Shown here piece by piece: positions 25,268-33,842 of a stretch of DNA of 34,748 bases. Numbering within the stretch: the stretch's first letter is position 1; each line of letters starts with the position of its first letter. The position numbers were made by a program, and so were the translations under genes. The stretch is from CAMLDH01 sp966250375 (GTDB lineage Bacteria; Pseudomonadota; Gammaproteobacteria; Burkholderiales; Burkholderiaceae_D), in the NCBI GenBank assembly GCA_966250375.1, contig CBINHE010000046.1, forward strand, positions 1-34,748. Reading direction: 5' to 3'. Below the pieces are notes generated by a model. That model saw nothing but the letters and a program-made list of their open reading frames with translations, had not been told where the DNA came from and searched no databases.

Positions 25268-26671
25268 TCAAACCCTGCCATAGATATCGTCGAACCGGAC
25301 GATATCGTCTTCGCCCAGATAGTGGCCGCATTGTACCTCGATCAACGACAATTCCGACTCACCCAGATTGGCAAGGCGGTGTTTATGGCCAGCAGGAATA
25401 TAAGTCGACTCATTCGCGTTCAGGACAATGGTTTGTTCGCCATTGACCACTTCCGCTGTTCCCGATACCACGACCCAATGCTCGCTGCGATGATGATGCA
25501 TCTGCAGCGACAACGATGCACCGGGCTTGACCACGATGCGTTTTATCTTGAAGCCAAACCCCTCTTCGAGCACCGTATATGTGCCCCATGGACGCATCAC
25601 CGTGCGATGCTGCTTGTGCGCCTCGTGATGGCTGGCTTTTAGTTGACGGACAACTTGCCGCACTTCCTGGCTCTTGGATTTGTCGGCAACCAGCAACGCA
25701 TCCGGTGTATCGATGATCAATAGATTGTCGAGACCGATTGCCGCCACCAGACGATCATGATTTTCGATATGGGTATTGCGGCTGTCGATCACGATGTTGT
25801 GGCCGCTGGTGGTATTGCCGTGCGCATCAGCGGTGCATGCATCAGCGACGGCGTTCCATGCGCCGATGTCACTCCAATCGAAATCGCCCGGAATGACGGT
25901 AATATTTTTCGCTTTCTCCATCACGGCATAATCGATCGAGATATTTTCCAACTCGGCAAAACTGGCCGGCAATTCGATCTTGCTGTCATTCGCCTGTATT
26001 TCTTCCCATACCGCACGCGCCGCAGTCATCAACTTCGGCACATGCGTGTCTAACGCCTCTATGATGCCGCTGGCAGTAAAACAGAACATGCCGCTATTCC
26101 ATACATAATTACCTTGCGCCAAATATTCCGCAGCGGTGGCCGCATCCGGCTTCTCAACAAAGCGTTGTACAGCATTTGCATATTCCGTAAGCGGCTGTCC
26201 CATTTCGATATAGCCGAAACCGGTTTCCGGCCCGGTGGGTCGGACACCGAACAGCACCAATTGCCCATCCCGCGCCAGTATTTCGGCCTGACGTACGGCC
26301 GCATAAAAGGTCGGCGTATCCTTGATCAAATGATCCGCCGGCATCACCAGCAAGCACGCATCTTTTTTCTGCTCCATCGCCCATAGCGCAGCGAGGGCAA
26401 TCGCCGGCGTGGTGTTGCGTCCTGTCGGCTCCAGCAGATAATGTGGCTGGACATCCTGGTTGGAGAGTTCATCGTGCGACAAAAAATAATAGTCGCGATT
26501 AGTCACGATCAACGGCGCGGTCTGGTCCGACACGGCGAGCGCACGCTCATGCGTCTGGATCAGCAGGCTTTTTCCGCCGGCGATGCGCATGAAAGGCTTG
26601 GGATGCGCTTCACGCGATACCGGCCACAGGCGAGTACCGGCCCCACCGGACAGAATGACGGGAATTAACAT
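25268..26671 (-). CDS. manC: bifunctional mannose-1-phosphate guanylyltransferase / mannose-6-phosphate isomerase
   Basis: The 467-residue type II enzyme has the nucleotidyltransferase signature 'ILSGGAGTRLWPVSREAHPKPF' at its start, 'LLEPTGRNTTPAIALAALWA', 'FVEKPDAATAAEYL', 'YVWNSGMFCFTA' and 'DFDWSDIGAW'. A C-terminal cupin isomerase domain has 'RPWGTYTVLEEGFGFKIKRI', 'SLSLQMHHHRSEHWVVVSG' and 'TYIPAGHKHRLAN'. It makes GDP-mannose from mannose-1-phosphate and GTP, and interconverts fructose-6-phosphate and mannose-6-phosphate. It feeds Gmd. A good sigma-70 type promoter lies 31-58 bases upstream of ATG 26671. Length matches P. aeruginosa AlgA (481). Confidence 0.95.
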   Translation of the reverse strand: MLIPVILSGGAGTRLWPVSREAHPKPFMRIAGGKSLLIQTHERALAVSDQTAPLIVTNRDYYFLSHDELSNQDVQPHYLLEPTGRNTTPAIALAALWAMEQKKDACLLVMPADHLIKDTPTFYAAVRQAEILARDGQLVLFGVRPTGPETGFGYIEMGQPLTEYANAVQRFVEKPDAATAAEYLAQGNYVWNSGMFCFTASGIIEALDTHVPKLMTAARAVWEEIQANDSKIELPASFAELENISIDYAVMEKAKNITVIPGDFDWSDIGAWNAVADACTADAHGNTTSGHNIVIDSRNTHIENHDRLVAAIGLDNLLIIDTPDALLVADKSKSQEVRQVVRQLKASHHEAHKQHRTVMRPWGTYTVLEEGFGFKIKRIVVKPGASLSLQMHHHRSEHWVVVSGTAEVVNGEQTIVLNANESTYIPAGHKHRLANLGESELSLIEVQCGHYLGEDDIVRFDDIYGRV

Positions 26672-26701
26672 AGTGTGATCTCGCAGTCTTTAACTAGGTG
26701 C

Positions 26702-26729
26702 ATTATGCTTAAACTCGGTAAGTTGTAAA
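26702..26729 (-). promoter_or_regulatory. manC: sigma-70 type promoter for manC
   Basis: On the minus strand TTTACA (26729-26724) and CATAAT (26707-26702) are separated by 16 bases; each matches five of six consensus positions. The expected start point is about 25 bases before the manC ATG at 26671. The -35 hexamer overlaps the T-tract of the terminator behind rmlD. Confidence 0.5.
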
Positions 26730-26748
26730 AAAGTAGGCAACATTGCCT
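26726..26748 (-). terminator. intrinsic terminator after rmlD
   Basis: On the minus strand AGGCAA and TTGCCT (26748-26735) form a short stem followed by ACTTTTTTA. It starts five bases past the rmlD stop and precedes manC. The stem is short (five to six pairs), so termination is probably partial. Confidence 0.5.
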
Positions 26749-26752
26749 GAAA

Positions 26753-27634
26753 TCATTCCAGACACAATTTCAATGCGGTTTCCCAATCGGGCAAACGACA
26801 AAACGTGCCGATCAAACGTTCGCATGACATCACCGAATTGGCCGGCCTTCTGGCGGGCAACGGGTAGTCCTGCATCTGTATCGGTATTATCAATGGCTTT
26901 TTCACTGTCGGCAGACGCGCCAGAATAGCCTGCGCGAATTCATGCCAAGTAGTTTGACCTTGAGCAGTAACATGATAAATACCAGTTCGCTCCTGCCAGC
27001 CCTCTTGCGCCATGCGGCCACGTCCGCCAACCGCCATTAATTGCGCCACAATATTTGCCGTCGTATCAGCCAGCGTGCGACACCAAGTGGGAGCGCCATG
27101 CTGATCCGCGACAATGCGCAATTCATCGCGTTCCTGCATCAAACGCCGCACCGTCAGCAAAAAATTTTTTCCACGCAAGCCATACACCCAACTGGTTCGA
27201 AGAATCAAATACGGAATGCCGGCGGACTGAACTGCCTGCTCGCCTGCCAATTTGGTGTGGCCATACACATTGATTGGATTTGGCAAATCGTCTTCGGTAT
27301 AGGCACCGATCTTGCTGCCGTCAAACACATAGTCGGTCGAATAATGGATCATCGCGGCACCAAGCCGTTTCGCCTCTTCCGCGATGACACCGGGCGCCTC
27401 GCCATTGATGCGCATTGCCAGTTCCGGTTCGGCCTCGGCGCTATCGACTGCGGTATAGGCTGCCGGATTGACGATCAAACCGGGCTTGACGCTGCGAATC
27501 ACCGCACGCACCTGATCCAGGTTGGTCAGGTCCATTTGATCGCAATCAACCGCCGTCACCTCGCCAAGGCTTTGCAAGGTACGCTCCAGCTCATAGCCGA
27601 CCTGCCCGTTTTTACCGGTCAACAGAATTTTCAT
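26753..27634 (-). CDS. rmlD: dTDP-4-dehydrorhamnose reductase
   Basis: The 293-residue protein begins MKILLTGKNGQVGYELERTL. I chose ATG 27634, which overlaps the rmlC TGA as ATGA, over an upstream in-frame start that would lie deep in rmlC. 'VNPAAYTAVDSAEAEPELA', 'HYSTDYVFDG', the catalytic 'YGHTKLAGEQAV' and 'LRTSWVYG' match RmlD. It reduces dTDP-4-dehydro-L-rhamnose to dTDP-L-rhamnose with NAD(P)H, the last step of the pathway. It is the last gene of the rmlBACD run, and a terminator-like hairpin follows immediately. Confidence 0.95.
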   Translation of the reverse strand: MKILLTGKNGQVGYELERTLQSLGEVTAVDCDQMDLTNLDQVRAVIRSVKPGLIVNPAAYTAVDSAEAEPELAMRINGEAPGVIAEEAKRLGAAMIHYSTDYVFDGSKIGAYTEDDLPNPINVYGHTKLAGEQAVQSAGIPYLILRTSWVYGLRGKNFLLTVRRLMQERDELRIVADQHGAPTWCRTLADTTANIVAQLMAVGGRGRMAQEGWQERTGIYHVTAQGQTTWHEFAQAILARLPTVKKPLIIPIQMQDYPLPARRPANSVMSCERLIGTFCRLPDWETALKLCLE

Positions 27635-28185
27635 GCGAAGACCTCTGCATCCGCCAGCAATTTTCCGGCAACATCTTTGGCGGAAAGCAGCGGTAACGTA
27701 TCGATGGGCCATTCGATGCCGATTGCCGGGTCGTTCCACAGAATGCAGCGCTCATATTCCGGAGCCCAATAGTCGGTAGTCTTGTATAGAAATTCCGCCG
27801 ACTCGCTGGTCACGACAAAACCATGCGCGAAGCCGGGCGGCACCCACACCTGACGTTTGTTGTCTGCCGACAGCGTCACGCCGACCCAGCGGCCGAAAGT
27901 CGGGGAATTCTTGCGAATATCGACTACAACGTCGAACACTTCGCCGGCAATGACTCGCACCAGCTTGCCTTGCGGCTGCCGGATTTGATAATGCAAGCCG
28001 CGCAGCACATGCCGTGCGGATTTTGAATGGTTGTCCTGCACGAAATGCAGATTGTCGCCGCCGACACCGAGCAGTTCCGCGAGACGCCGCTCGTTGAAAC
28101 TCTCGAAAAAGAAGCCCCGCTCGTCACCAAACACTGTTGGCTCGATAAGGACGACATCGGGAATTTGCATGGCGACAAGGCGCAT
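27631..28185 (-). CDS. rmlC: dTDP-4-dehydrorhamnose 3,5-epimerase
   Basis: The 184-residue cupin protein carries 'IEPTVFGDERGFFFESFNE', 'FVQDNHSKSARHVLRGLHYQ' with the catalytic histidine, 'GEVFDVVVDIRKNSPTFGRW' and 'WVPPGFAHGFVVTSE', all typical of RmlC. It inverts C3 and C5 of dTDP-4-keto-6-deoxyglucose. ATG 28185 lies two bases after the rmlA stop. A TTG two codons upstream and an ATG at 28170 (MQIPDVVL) are alternatives, and the latter matches many homologues. Translation is probably coupled to rmlA. Confidence 0.93.
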   Translation of the reverse strand: MRLVAMQIPDVVLIEPTVFGDERGFFFESFNERRLAELLGVGGDNLHFVQDNHSKSARHVLRGLHYQIRQPQGKLVRVIAGEVFDVVVDIRKNSPTFGRWVGVTLSADNKRQVWVPPGFAHGFVVTSESAEFLYKTTDYWAPEYERCILWNDPAIGIEWPIDTLPLLSAKDVAGKLLADAEVFA

Positions 28186-28187
28186 GA

Positions 28188-29093
28188 TCAAAATATCTTA
28201 TCGGTCAGTATCTGCAACAAATAGCGTCCATAGCCATTTTTCTGCAAGGAGGCTGCGAGCTTTTCCAACTGCGCGGCATCGATATAGCCTTTACGATAGG
28301 CGATTTCTTCGGGGCACGCGATTTTCAGGCCCTGTCGTTTTTCGATCGTCGCAATAAATTGCCCGGCGTCGAGCAGCGATTCATGCGTACCGGTATCGAG
28401 CCATGCCATACCGCGCCCCATGACTTCGACATTGAGCTGACCGCGTTCAAGATAGATGCGATTGACATCGGTGATTTCAAGTTCGCCGCGTGCCGACGGC
28501 TGAATGTCGGCGGCGATATCGCACACCTGATTGTCATAGAAATACAGCCCGGTGACTGCATAATTCGACTTCGGATTGGCAGGCTTTTCGACAATGTTGA
28601 CCGCACGGCGATGCGCGTCGAATTCCACCACGCCGTAGCGCTCGGGATCGGTGACGTGATAAGCAAAAACGGTCGAGCCGTCAGAGCGGGAAGACGCAGC
28701 ACGCAGCTGCGCATTGAACTCATGCCCGTAATAAATGTTGTCGCCCAAAATCAGCGCCGACGGATCTTGACCGACAAACTCGCGGCCAATGATGAACGCT
28801 TGCGCCAAGCCATCCGGCGACGGCTGCACTGCATAATTCAGATTGATGCCCCACTGACTGCCATCACCGAGCAATTCGCGAAAACGCGGCGTGTCCTGCG
28901 GCGTCGAAATGAGCAGGATGTCGCGCATGCCAGCCAGCATCAGAGTGGTGAGTGGATAATAGATCATCGGCTTGTCGTACACCGGCAGAAGCTGCTTCGA
29001 CACCGAGGTCGTGACCGGATAGAGCCGCGTGCCGGAGCCACCGGCCAGGATGATGCCTTTGCGCAACGCGGTTTGCCGAGGACTGCGCATCAT
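28188..29093 (-). CDS. rmlA: glucose-1-phosphate thymidylyltransferase
   Basis: The 301-residue protein has 'KGIILAGGSGTRLYPVTTSV', 'SKQLLPVYDKPMIYYPLTTL', 'ILGDNIYYGHEF', 'VVEFDAHRRAVNIVEKPANPKSNYAVTGLYFYD' in sequence and 'AWLDTGTHESLLDA', a complete RmlA set. It makes dTDP-glucose from dTTP and glucose-1-phosphate and is usually feedback-inhibited by dTDP-L-rhamnose. The ATG overlaps the rmlB stop (ATGA). Length fits RmlA (~292). Confidence 0.96.
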   Translation of the reverse strand: MMRSPRQTALRKGIILAGGSGTRLYPVTTSVSKQLLPVYDKPMIYYPLTTLMLAGMRDILLISTPQDTPRFRELLGDGSQWGINLNYAVQPSPDGLAQAFIIGREFVGQDPSALILGDNIYYGHEFNAQLRAASSRSDGSTVFAYHVTDPERYGVVEFDAHRRAVNIVEKPANPKSNYAVTGLYFYDNQVCDIAADIQPSARGELEITDVNRIYLERGQLNVEVMGRGMAWLDTGTHESLLDAGQFIATIEKRQGLKIACPEEIAYRKGYIDAAQLEKLAASLQKNGYGRYLLQILTDKIF

Positions 29094-30175
29094 GCCACCA
29101 TCTCCCGTACGGATTCACGCTGACTGTAGTTCTGCTGTACCCATTTCAGGTAATCGCCTGACTGCACATCGCGCACCCAGTCCTGATGATCCAGATACCA
29201 CTGCACGGTCTTTCGGATACCGCTGTCGAAGGTTTCGGCTGGCTTCCAGCCGAGTTCGCGCTCGATCTTGCGGGCGTCGATGGCATAGCGCCGATCATGC
29301 CCTGGCCGGTCCGTGACATAAGCGATCTGGTCAGCATAGCTGGTTGCATCGCCCTTGGGCGCAAGCTGATCAAGGATGCCGCACAGGGTTGTGACCACCT
29401 CCAGATTGGTTTTTTCGTTCCAGCCGCCGATGTTGTAAGTCTCTCCCGGCTGACCACCCTCCAATACGCGCCGGATTGCCGCGCAGTGGTCGCCCACATA
29501 CAACCAGTCGCGCACTTGCTGGCCGTCGCCGTAAATCGGCAGCGGCTTGCCGGCAAGCCCGTTCGTGATCATCAAGGGGATCAGCTTTTCAGGAAAATGG
29601 TAAGGACCGTAATTGTTCGAGCAATTGGTCGTGAGTGTCGGCAAACCGTAGGTGTGATGATAGGCACGCACCAAGTGGTCGGCAGCCGCTTTTGAAGCAG
29701 AGTAAGGGCTGTTCGGCGCATAAGCGGTCGTTTCGCTAAAAGGCGCATCGCGCGGTCCAAGCGATCCATACACTTCATCGGTCGACACATGCAGAAAGCG
29801 GAATGCGGCTTGCTCGGCGCCGGACAGGCCCCCCCAATACGCGCGCGCTGCTTCCAGCAAACTGAAGGTGCCGTTGACGTTGGTCGTTACAAACGCGCCT
29901 GGGCCGAGAATGGAACGATCGACATGGCTTTCGGCCGCAAAATGCACAATCGCGCGTGGCTTATGCGTTGCCAGCGATTGTGCTACCTGCGCCGTATCGC
30001 AGATGTCGCCTTTGATGAAAATATGCTGAGTGTTCTGCCGGACTACCAACAGATTGTTCAGATTGCCGGCATAGGTGAGCTTGTCAAAATTAATAACCGT
30101 CTCGCCGTCCCTTGCCAACCAATCGAGAACAAAATTTGAACCGATAAAGCCGGCTCCCCCTGTTACTAAAATCAT
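29090..30175 (-). CDS. rmlB: dTDP-glucose 4,6-dehydratase
   Basis: The 361-residue extended short-chain dehydrogenase opens 'MILVTGGAGFIGSNFVLDWL' and has 'HFAAESHVDRSI', catalytic 'HVSTDEVYGSLG' with the Thr-Asp-Glu set, 'YSASKAAADHLVRAYHHTYG' with the Tyr-Lys pair, and 'DHCAAIRRVLEGG'. It converts dTDP-glucose to dTDP-4-keto-6-deoxyglucose. It is the first gene of the rmlBACD run. AGGAT lies about six bases before ATG 30175. The region upstream holds the palindromic repeat copy C, after which apaH is transcribed the other way. Confidence 0.96.
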   Translation of the reverse strand: MILVTGGAGFIGSNFVLDWLARDGETVINFDKLTYAGNLNNLLVVRQNTQHIFIKGDICDTAQVAQSLATHKPRAIVHFAAESHVDRSILGPGAFVTTNVNGTFSLLEAARAYWGGLSGAEQAAFRFLHVSTDEVYGSLGPRDAPFSETTAYAPNSPYSASKAAADHLVRAYHHTYGLPTLTTNCSNNYGPYHFPEKLIPLMITNGLAGKPLPIYGDGQQVRDWLYVGDHCAAIRRVLEGGQPGETYNIGGWNEKTNLEVVTTLCGILDQLAPKGDATSYADQIAYVTDRPGHDRRYAIDARKIERELGWKPAETFDSGIRKTVQWYLDHQDWVRDVQSGDYLKWVQQNYSQRESVREMVA

Positions 30176-30205
30176 TCTGTATCCTAAGCATGATTATTTA
30201 TCTTT

Positions 30206-30231
30206 CCGTAATTCGCGACAGCGAATTACGG
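30206..30231. other. 11-bp-stem hairpin upstream of rmlB
   Basis: CCGTAATTCGC at 30206-30216 pairs perfectly with GCGAATTACGG at 30221-30231 around GACA. It lies 31 bases upstream of the rmlB start, so it could fall in the 5' leader of the rml transcript or act as an operator. Confidence 0.5.
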
Positions 30232-30240
30232 CTGCCCCCT

Positions 30241-30393
30241 CCCTCTTCCTCGGGGAGAGGGAGGGGGGTGTAGCAGGGGTTTCGTGGTGCATGCACCACG
30301 CCTGCGAAACGGTATCCGCTTGCAAGCGGATACGCGCACTGCAAGTGAGGGATTGAGCGTTCTGACTGTCATCCATTATGGAACGCTCAATAA
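30241..30393 (+). repeat. palindromic interspersed repeat, copy C
   Basis: The order is a C/G-rich hairpin (CCCTCTTCC with GGGAGAGGG), a perfect 18-bp palindrome at 30283-30300 (CGTGGTGCA and TGCACCACG), CCTGCGAAACG, a perfect 22-bp palindrome at 30312-30333 (arms GTATCCG and CGGATAC around CTTGCAAG), GCACTGCAAGTGAGG and the closing TGAGCGTTC/GAACGCTCA hairpin. The flanking blocks are almost identical to copy A, while the palindrome arms differ entirely. It lies in the 436-base gap between rmlB and apaH. The rest of that gap holds no gene. Confidence 0.8.
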
Positions 30394-30611
30394 ATTGCGA
30401 CCAACCCGCAATTTTACGTGAGTATGTTAATAAAATCATACCGGATTTGAACTGAATCACGTATTACAACAGGAATCGGCCTGAATCGATGTAAATAATT
30501 GTTACTATTGGGAAAAATTTACTTTCAGTGCTTTTATTATAACGCTGGAAGAACCGATTTTTCTTGCCTCTCAACAAGATCCAACCAAGCTCTGGCACGC
30601 TAATTTTATTT

Positions 30612-31430
30612 ATGACCATTTATGCCATCGGAGATTCACAAGGCTGCCATCAACGCGTACTTGAGCTGGTCAACCGCATCCAGACTGCATCCGCCAATCC
30701 CGAATTGATATTTGTTGGCGACCTGGTCAATCGAGGGCCGGAATCCTTGGCTATGCTCCGATACATTCGCGCGCTCGGCGATACCGCCACCGTCGTTCTC
30801 GGCAACCACGATCTGCACCTGCTTGCCGTTGCCAACGGCATCCGAAAACCGCATCGATCCGACACGCTGGACGCCATTCTGCAAGCGCCCGATCGCGATG
30901 AATTGCTTGACTGGCTGCGCTGTCAGCCGCTTGCGCAATTCAAGAACGGATACCTGATCGTGCATGCGGGCGTCCTGCCGCAATGGTCGGCGCAAGAAAC
31001 GCTCGACCTGGCGCGTGAAGTTGAAACCGTATTGCGCGGCCCGGACTGGGTGAGTTTTCTCCGCGAAATGTATGGCAACACACCGGCAAAATGGGACAAT
31101 GCGCTGCAGGGCGTTGACCGCTTGCGCTGCATCGTGAATGCGTTGACGCGCCTGCGCTATTGCCGCGCGGACGGCAGCATGGAGCTGCTTCTGGCCGAAA
31201 ACAACGCGGGACCGCAGCATGATCTATTACCGTGGTTCGATATGCCTGGACGCCTGACCGAGGACGTAACAGTCGTATTCGGTCATTGGTCGACGCTGGG
31301 CCTGACCATGCGCCCGAATCTGATCGGACTGGACACCGGCTGCGTATGGGGCGGCAAGCTTACCGCGGTGCGACTGGAAGACCGCGCGGTATTCCAGGTG
31401 AGTTGTCCGCAATACCAGAAGCCGGGCTAA
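30612..31430 (+). CDS. apaH: bis(5'-nucleosyl)-tetraphosphatase, symmetrical
   Basis: The 272-residue metallophosphatase begins MTIYAIGDSQGCHQRVLEL. It has the metal-binding blocks 'GDSQGC', 'FVGDLVNRGPESLAMLRYI' and 'VVLGNHDLHLLAVA', then 'LIVHAGVLPQW' and 'GHWSTLGLTMRPNLIGLDTGCVWGGKLTAVRLED' in sequence. It hydrolyses Ap4A to two ADP in the cytoplasm and affects stress responses and 5' RNA caps. I chose ATG 30612 over an upstream TTG at 30564 because the family starts here (E. coli ApaH is 280 residues). The ribosome site is weak and the upstream sequence is AT-rich. A 175-base gap precedes the secretion genes. Confidence 0.95.
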   Translation: MTIYAIGDSQGCHQRVLELVNRIQTASANPELIFVGDLVNRGPESLAMLRYIRALGDTATVVLGNHDLHLLAVANGIRKPHRSDTLDAILQAPDRDELLDWLRCQPLAQFKNGYLIVHAGVLPQWSAQETLDLAREVETVLRGPDWVSFLREMYGNTPAKWDNALQGVDRLRCIVNALTRLRYCRADGSMELLLAENNAGPQHDLLPWFDMPGRLTEDVTVVFGHWSTLGLTMRPNLIGLDTGCVWGGKLTAVRLEDRAVFQVSCPQYQKPG

Positions 31431-31605
31431 GGGCACAAAAGGCCTCGTGCTCGGCAATGCCGCTCGGCCGCAAATACTCCCATCACATATTTGTAAATTG
31501 TCAATCCCATAAAAGCAGGATTGCGGCCATGCCCCGCTTCCGGTAACTTCCAGTCGCAAAAAAACAATACGTCAAATAAGCAGTATTGGCTGGAACCCCA
31601 GGGAT

Positions 31606-33819
31606 ATGAATCATAAAAAAATACAGCAAGACGCCCTCTTCTGGGCGTTGCAAGGCATTTGCGCGCTCCACCGCAAACCATTTTCAACGGACCTCGCGCA
31701 GCAGCAGCTTGCCGCCCCCCACACCGCCGATTCCTTGCATCGCGCCGCGCACGCGTATGGCTTCGACGCGGCATTGCGCAAAGCCAGGGCAGACAAGCTG
31801 CACAAGGAATCGTTTCCGCTGATCGTCTGGCTCGCGCCCCGCCCCGCCGACGTCCCTGCCGAACCGGCAGCGACTGAAGCGCAAGTCACCCCCGCGCTGA
31901 TCCTGCAAGCCGACGCCGCCAACGTGCTGCTCATCGAACCCGGCGACGCCACCCCAGCCACAGTCCCGCTGGCCGAATTCACGCCACGCTACCTCGGCCA
32001 CATCACCCGCATCACGCCGAAAGCCGACCCCGGCGCCGACCCGGACAGCGAAGCCGCAGCCAGGCAATCGCGCAAATTCGGCTTCAACTGGTTCCTCCCC
32101 GAGCTACTCAAACACAAAAAGCTTTGGCAGGAAGTGCTGCTCGCCTCGCTCGTGATCCAATTGATCGCGCTGGCCACGCCGCTGTTCACCCAAGCGATCA
32201 TCGACAAGGTCGTCGTGCACCGCACGCAAAGCACCCTGATCGTCATTGCCCTCGGCATGACCGTCTTCATGCTGTTTTCCGCCGCCCTGTCGTGGCTGCG
32301 CCAATACCTCGTGCTGCATACCGGCAACCGCGTCGATGCGGTACTCGGCGCCTCCGTCTTCGAGCGCCTGTTCAAACTGCCGCCGCTGTACTTCCAGCAC
32401 CGCCCCACCGGCGTCATCGCCGCACGGTTGCACGGGGTGGAGACCATCCGCGAATTCATCGCCAGCGCCGCCGTCACCCTGGTGCTGGACTTGCCGTTCC
32501 TCTTGATCTTCGTCGCGATCATGTTTTATTACAGCATCACCCTGACGCTGATCGTGCTGGCGGTGCTGTCCATCATCGTCGCGTCAAGTCTCGTGGTCGC
32601 GCCCTTGTTCCAGACCCGTCTGCAACAGCAATTCCAACTCGGCGCGCGCAACCAGGCCTTCCTCACCGAATACGTGGCCGGTCTCGAAACGGTGAAATCG
32701 CTGCAACTGGAGCCTCAGCTCAACAGCAAATACAGCGGCTACCTCGCCAGCTACCTGTCCGCCGGTTTCGCCACCAAGCAATTGGCGAACACCTACAACA
32801 CCACCGCCAATCTGCTCGAACAAGTAATGAGCCTGTTAATCCTGGCCATCGGCGCGTATACCGTGATGCACGACACCGCCTTCACCATCGGCATGCTGGT
32901 CGCGTTCCAGATGTTCTCCGGCCGCCTGTCGCAACCGATGCTGCGCATCGTCGGCCTGTGGCAGCAATTCCAGCAAGCCAGCCTGTCGATTGCACGCCTG
33001 GGCGACCTGATGAATGCACCGATCGAACCGTACTCGGTTATCCCGGCGCGCGACACGCAAAGAAAAGGCGACATCGCGATCGACGGCATCGCCTTCAAAT
33101 ACGCGGAGCACCTGCCGCTCGTCTATGAAAACCTGTCGCTGACCATCCAGCCCGGCCAAACCATCGGCATCATGGGACCAAGCGGCTGCGGCAAGAGCAC
33201 GCTCGCCAAACTCCTGCAAGGCTTTTACCAACCGAGCGCCGGCCGCATCACGATCGACGGCATCGACATCCGCTATCTATCGGCCAATGAACTGCGCAGC
33301 CACTTCGGCGTAGTGCCGCAAGAAACGCTGCTATTCTCCGGCACCATCTACGACAACCTGCAAATGGCCAGCCCCGGTGCAAGCTTCGAGCAGATCACCG
33401 CCGCCTGCAACATGGCCGAAATCCACAGCGTGATCGAAGCCTTGCCCCAAGGCTATCAAACCGAAATCGGCGAACGCGGCGCAGGCTTGTCCGGCGGCCA
33501 GAAGCAACGAATCGCGATTGCCAGAGCGCTACTGAAACGCCCGAGCATCCTGGTATTCGACGAAGCCACCAGTGCATTGGATGGCCCGACGGCCGAACAC
33601 TTCGCGCAGACCATCAATGCATTGCGCGGCAAAGTCACGATGCTCTTCATCACGCACGGCTTGCCGAAGGGCCTGCACGTCGATGCCGTGTACCGCCTGG
33701 GGCAGCAAGGCGCGCAGCGCATCGCGCTGGCGCCTGCAGTCACATCGCCATCCGCATCATCCGCGACCGCATCCAACACCGCCCGTCCCTCCCGCGAAGG
33801 CGGGAATCCATCGGCATAA
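31606..33819 (+). CDS. type I secretion ABC transporter (HlyB/LapB-type, C39-like domain)
   Basis: The 737-residue protein has three parts. The first ~140 residues form a C39-peptidase-like domain. It reads 'QDALFWALQGICALHRKPF' where active peptidases have the catalytic cysteine early, so it is probably a non-cleaving substrate-docking domain as in HlyB. Next is a six-helix ABC membrane domain (~165-440, for example 'LLASLVIQLIALATPLFTQAIIDKVV' in sequence). The ATPase domain has Walker A 'GPSGCGKST' (~523), signature 'LSGGQKQRIAIARALL' (~628) and Walker B 'ILVFDEATSALD' (~651). It exports RTX toxins or adhesins in one step with an HlyD adaptor, encoded next, and an outer-membrane TolC. The cargo is not in the window. 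The C-terminus ends in an odd 'PSREGGNPSA' tail that looks repeat-derived. Confidence 0.93.
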   Translation: MNHKKIQQDALFWALQGICALHRKPFSTDLAQQQLAAPHTADSLHRAAHAYGFDAALRKARADKLHKESFPLIVWLAPRPADVPAEPAATEAQVTPALILQADAANVLLIEPGDATPATVPLAEFTPRYLGHITRITPKADPGADPDSEAAARQSRKFGFNWFLPELLKHKKLWQEVLLASLVIQLIALATPLFTQAIIDKVVVHRTQSTLIVIALGMTVFMLFSAALSWLRQYLVLHTGNRVDAVLGASVFERLFKLPPLYFQHRPTGVIAARLHGVETIREFIASAAVTLVLDLPFLLIFVAIMFYYSITLTLIVLAVLSIIVASSLVVAPLFQTRLQQQFQLGARNQAFLTEYVAGLETVKSLQLEPQLNSKYSGYLASYLSAGFATKQLANTYNTTANLLEQVMSLLILAIGAYTVMHDTAFTIGMLVAFQMFSGRLSQPMLRIVGLWQQFQQASLSIARLGDLMNAPIEPYSVIPARDTQRKGDIAIDGIAFKYAEHLPLVYENLSLTIQPGQTIGIMGPSGCGKSTLAKLLQGFYQPSAGRITIDGIDIRYLSANELRSHFGVVPQETLLFSGTIYDNLQMASPGASFEQITAACNMAEIHSVIEALPQGYQTEIGERGAGLSGGQKQRIAIARALLKRPSILVFDEATSALDGPTAEHFAQTINALRGKVTMLFITHGLPKGLHVDAVYRLGQQGAQRIALAPAVTSPSASSATASNTARPSREGGNPSA
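33791..33804 (+). repeat. REP-like hairpin in the transporter 3' end
   Basis: CCCGC and GCGGG flank the loop GAAG within the last codons of the transporter gene, which read SREGGNP. The same kind of string occurs at ends of unrelated genes in other beta- and gammaproteobacteria, so the tail was probably acquired from an interspersed repeat. Confidence 0.45.
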
Positions 33820-33842
33820 CAGGACCCCGAGGACTCCAAACC

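Noticed and set aside
30206..30393. CRISPR-like array upstream of rmlB
   Set aside because: The repeats are nested palindromes of different sequence, not regularly spaced direct repeats with spacers.
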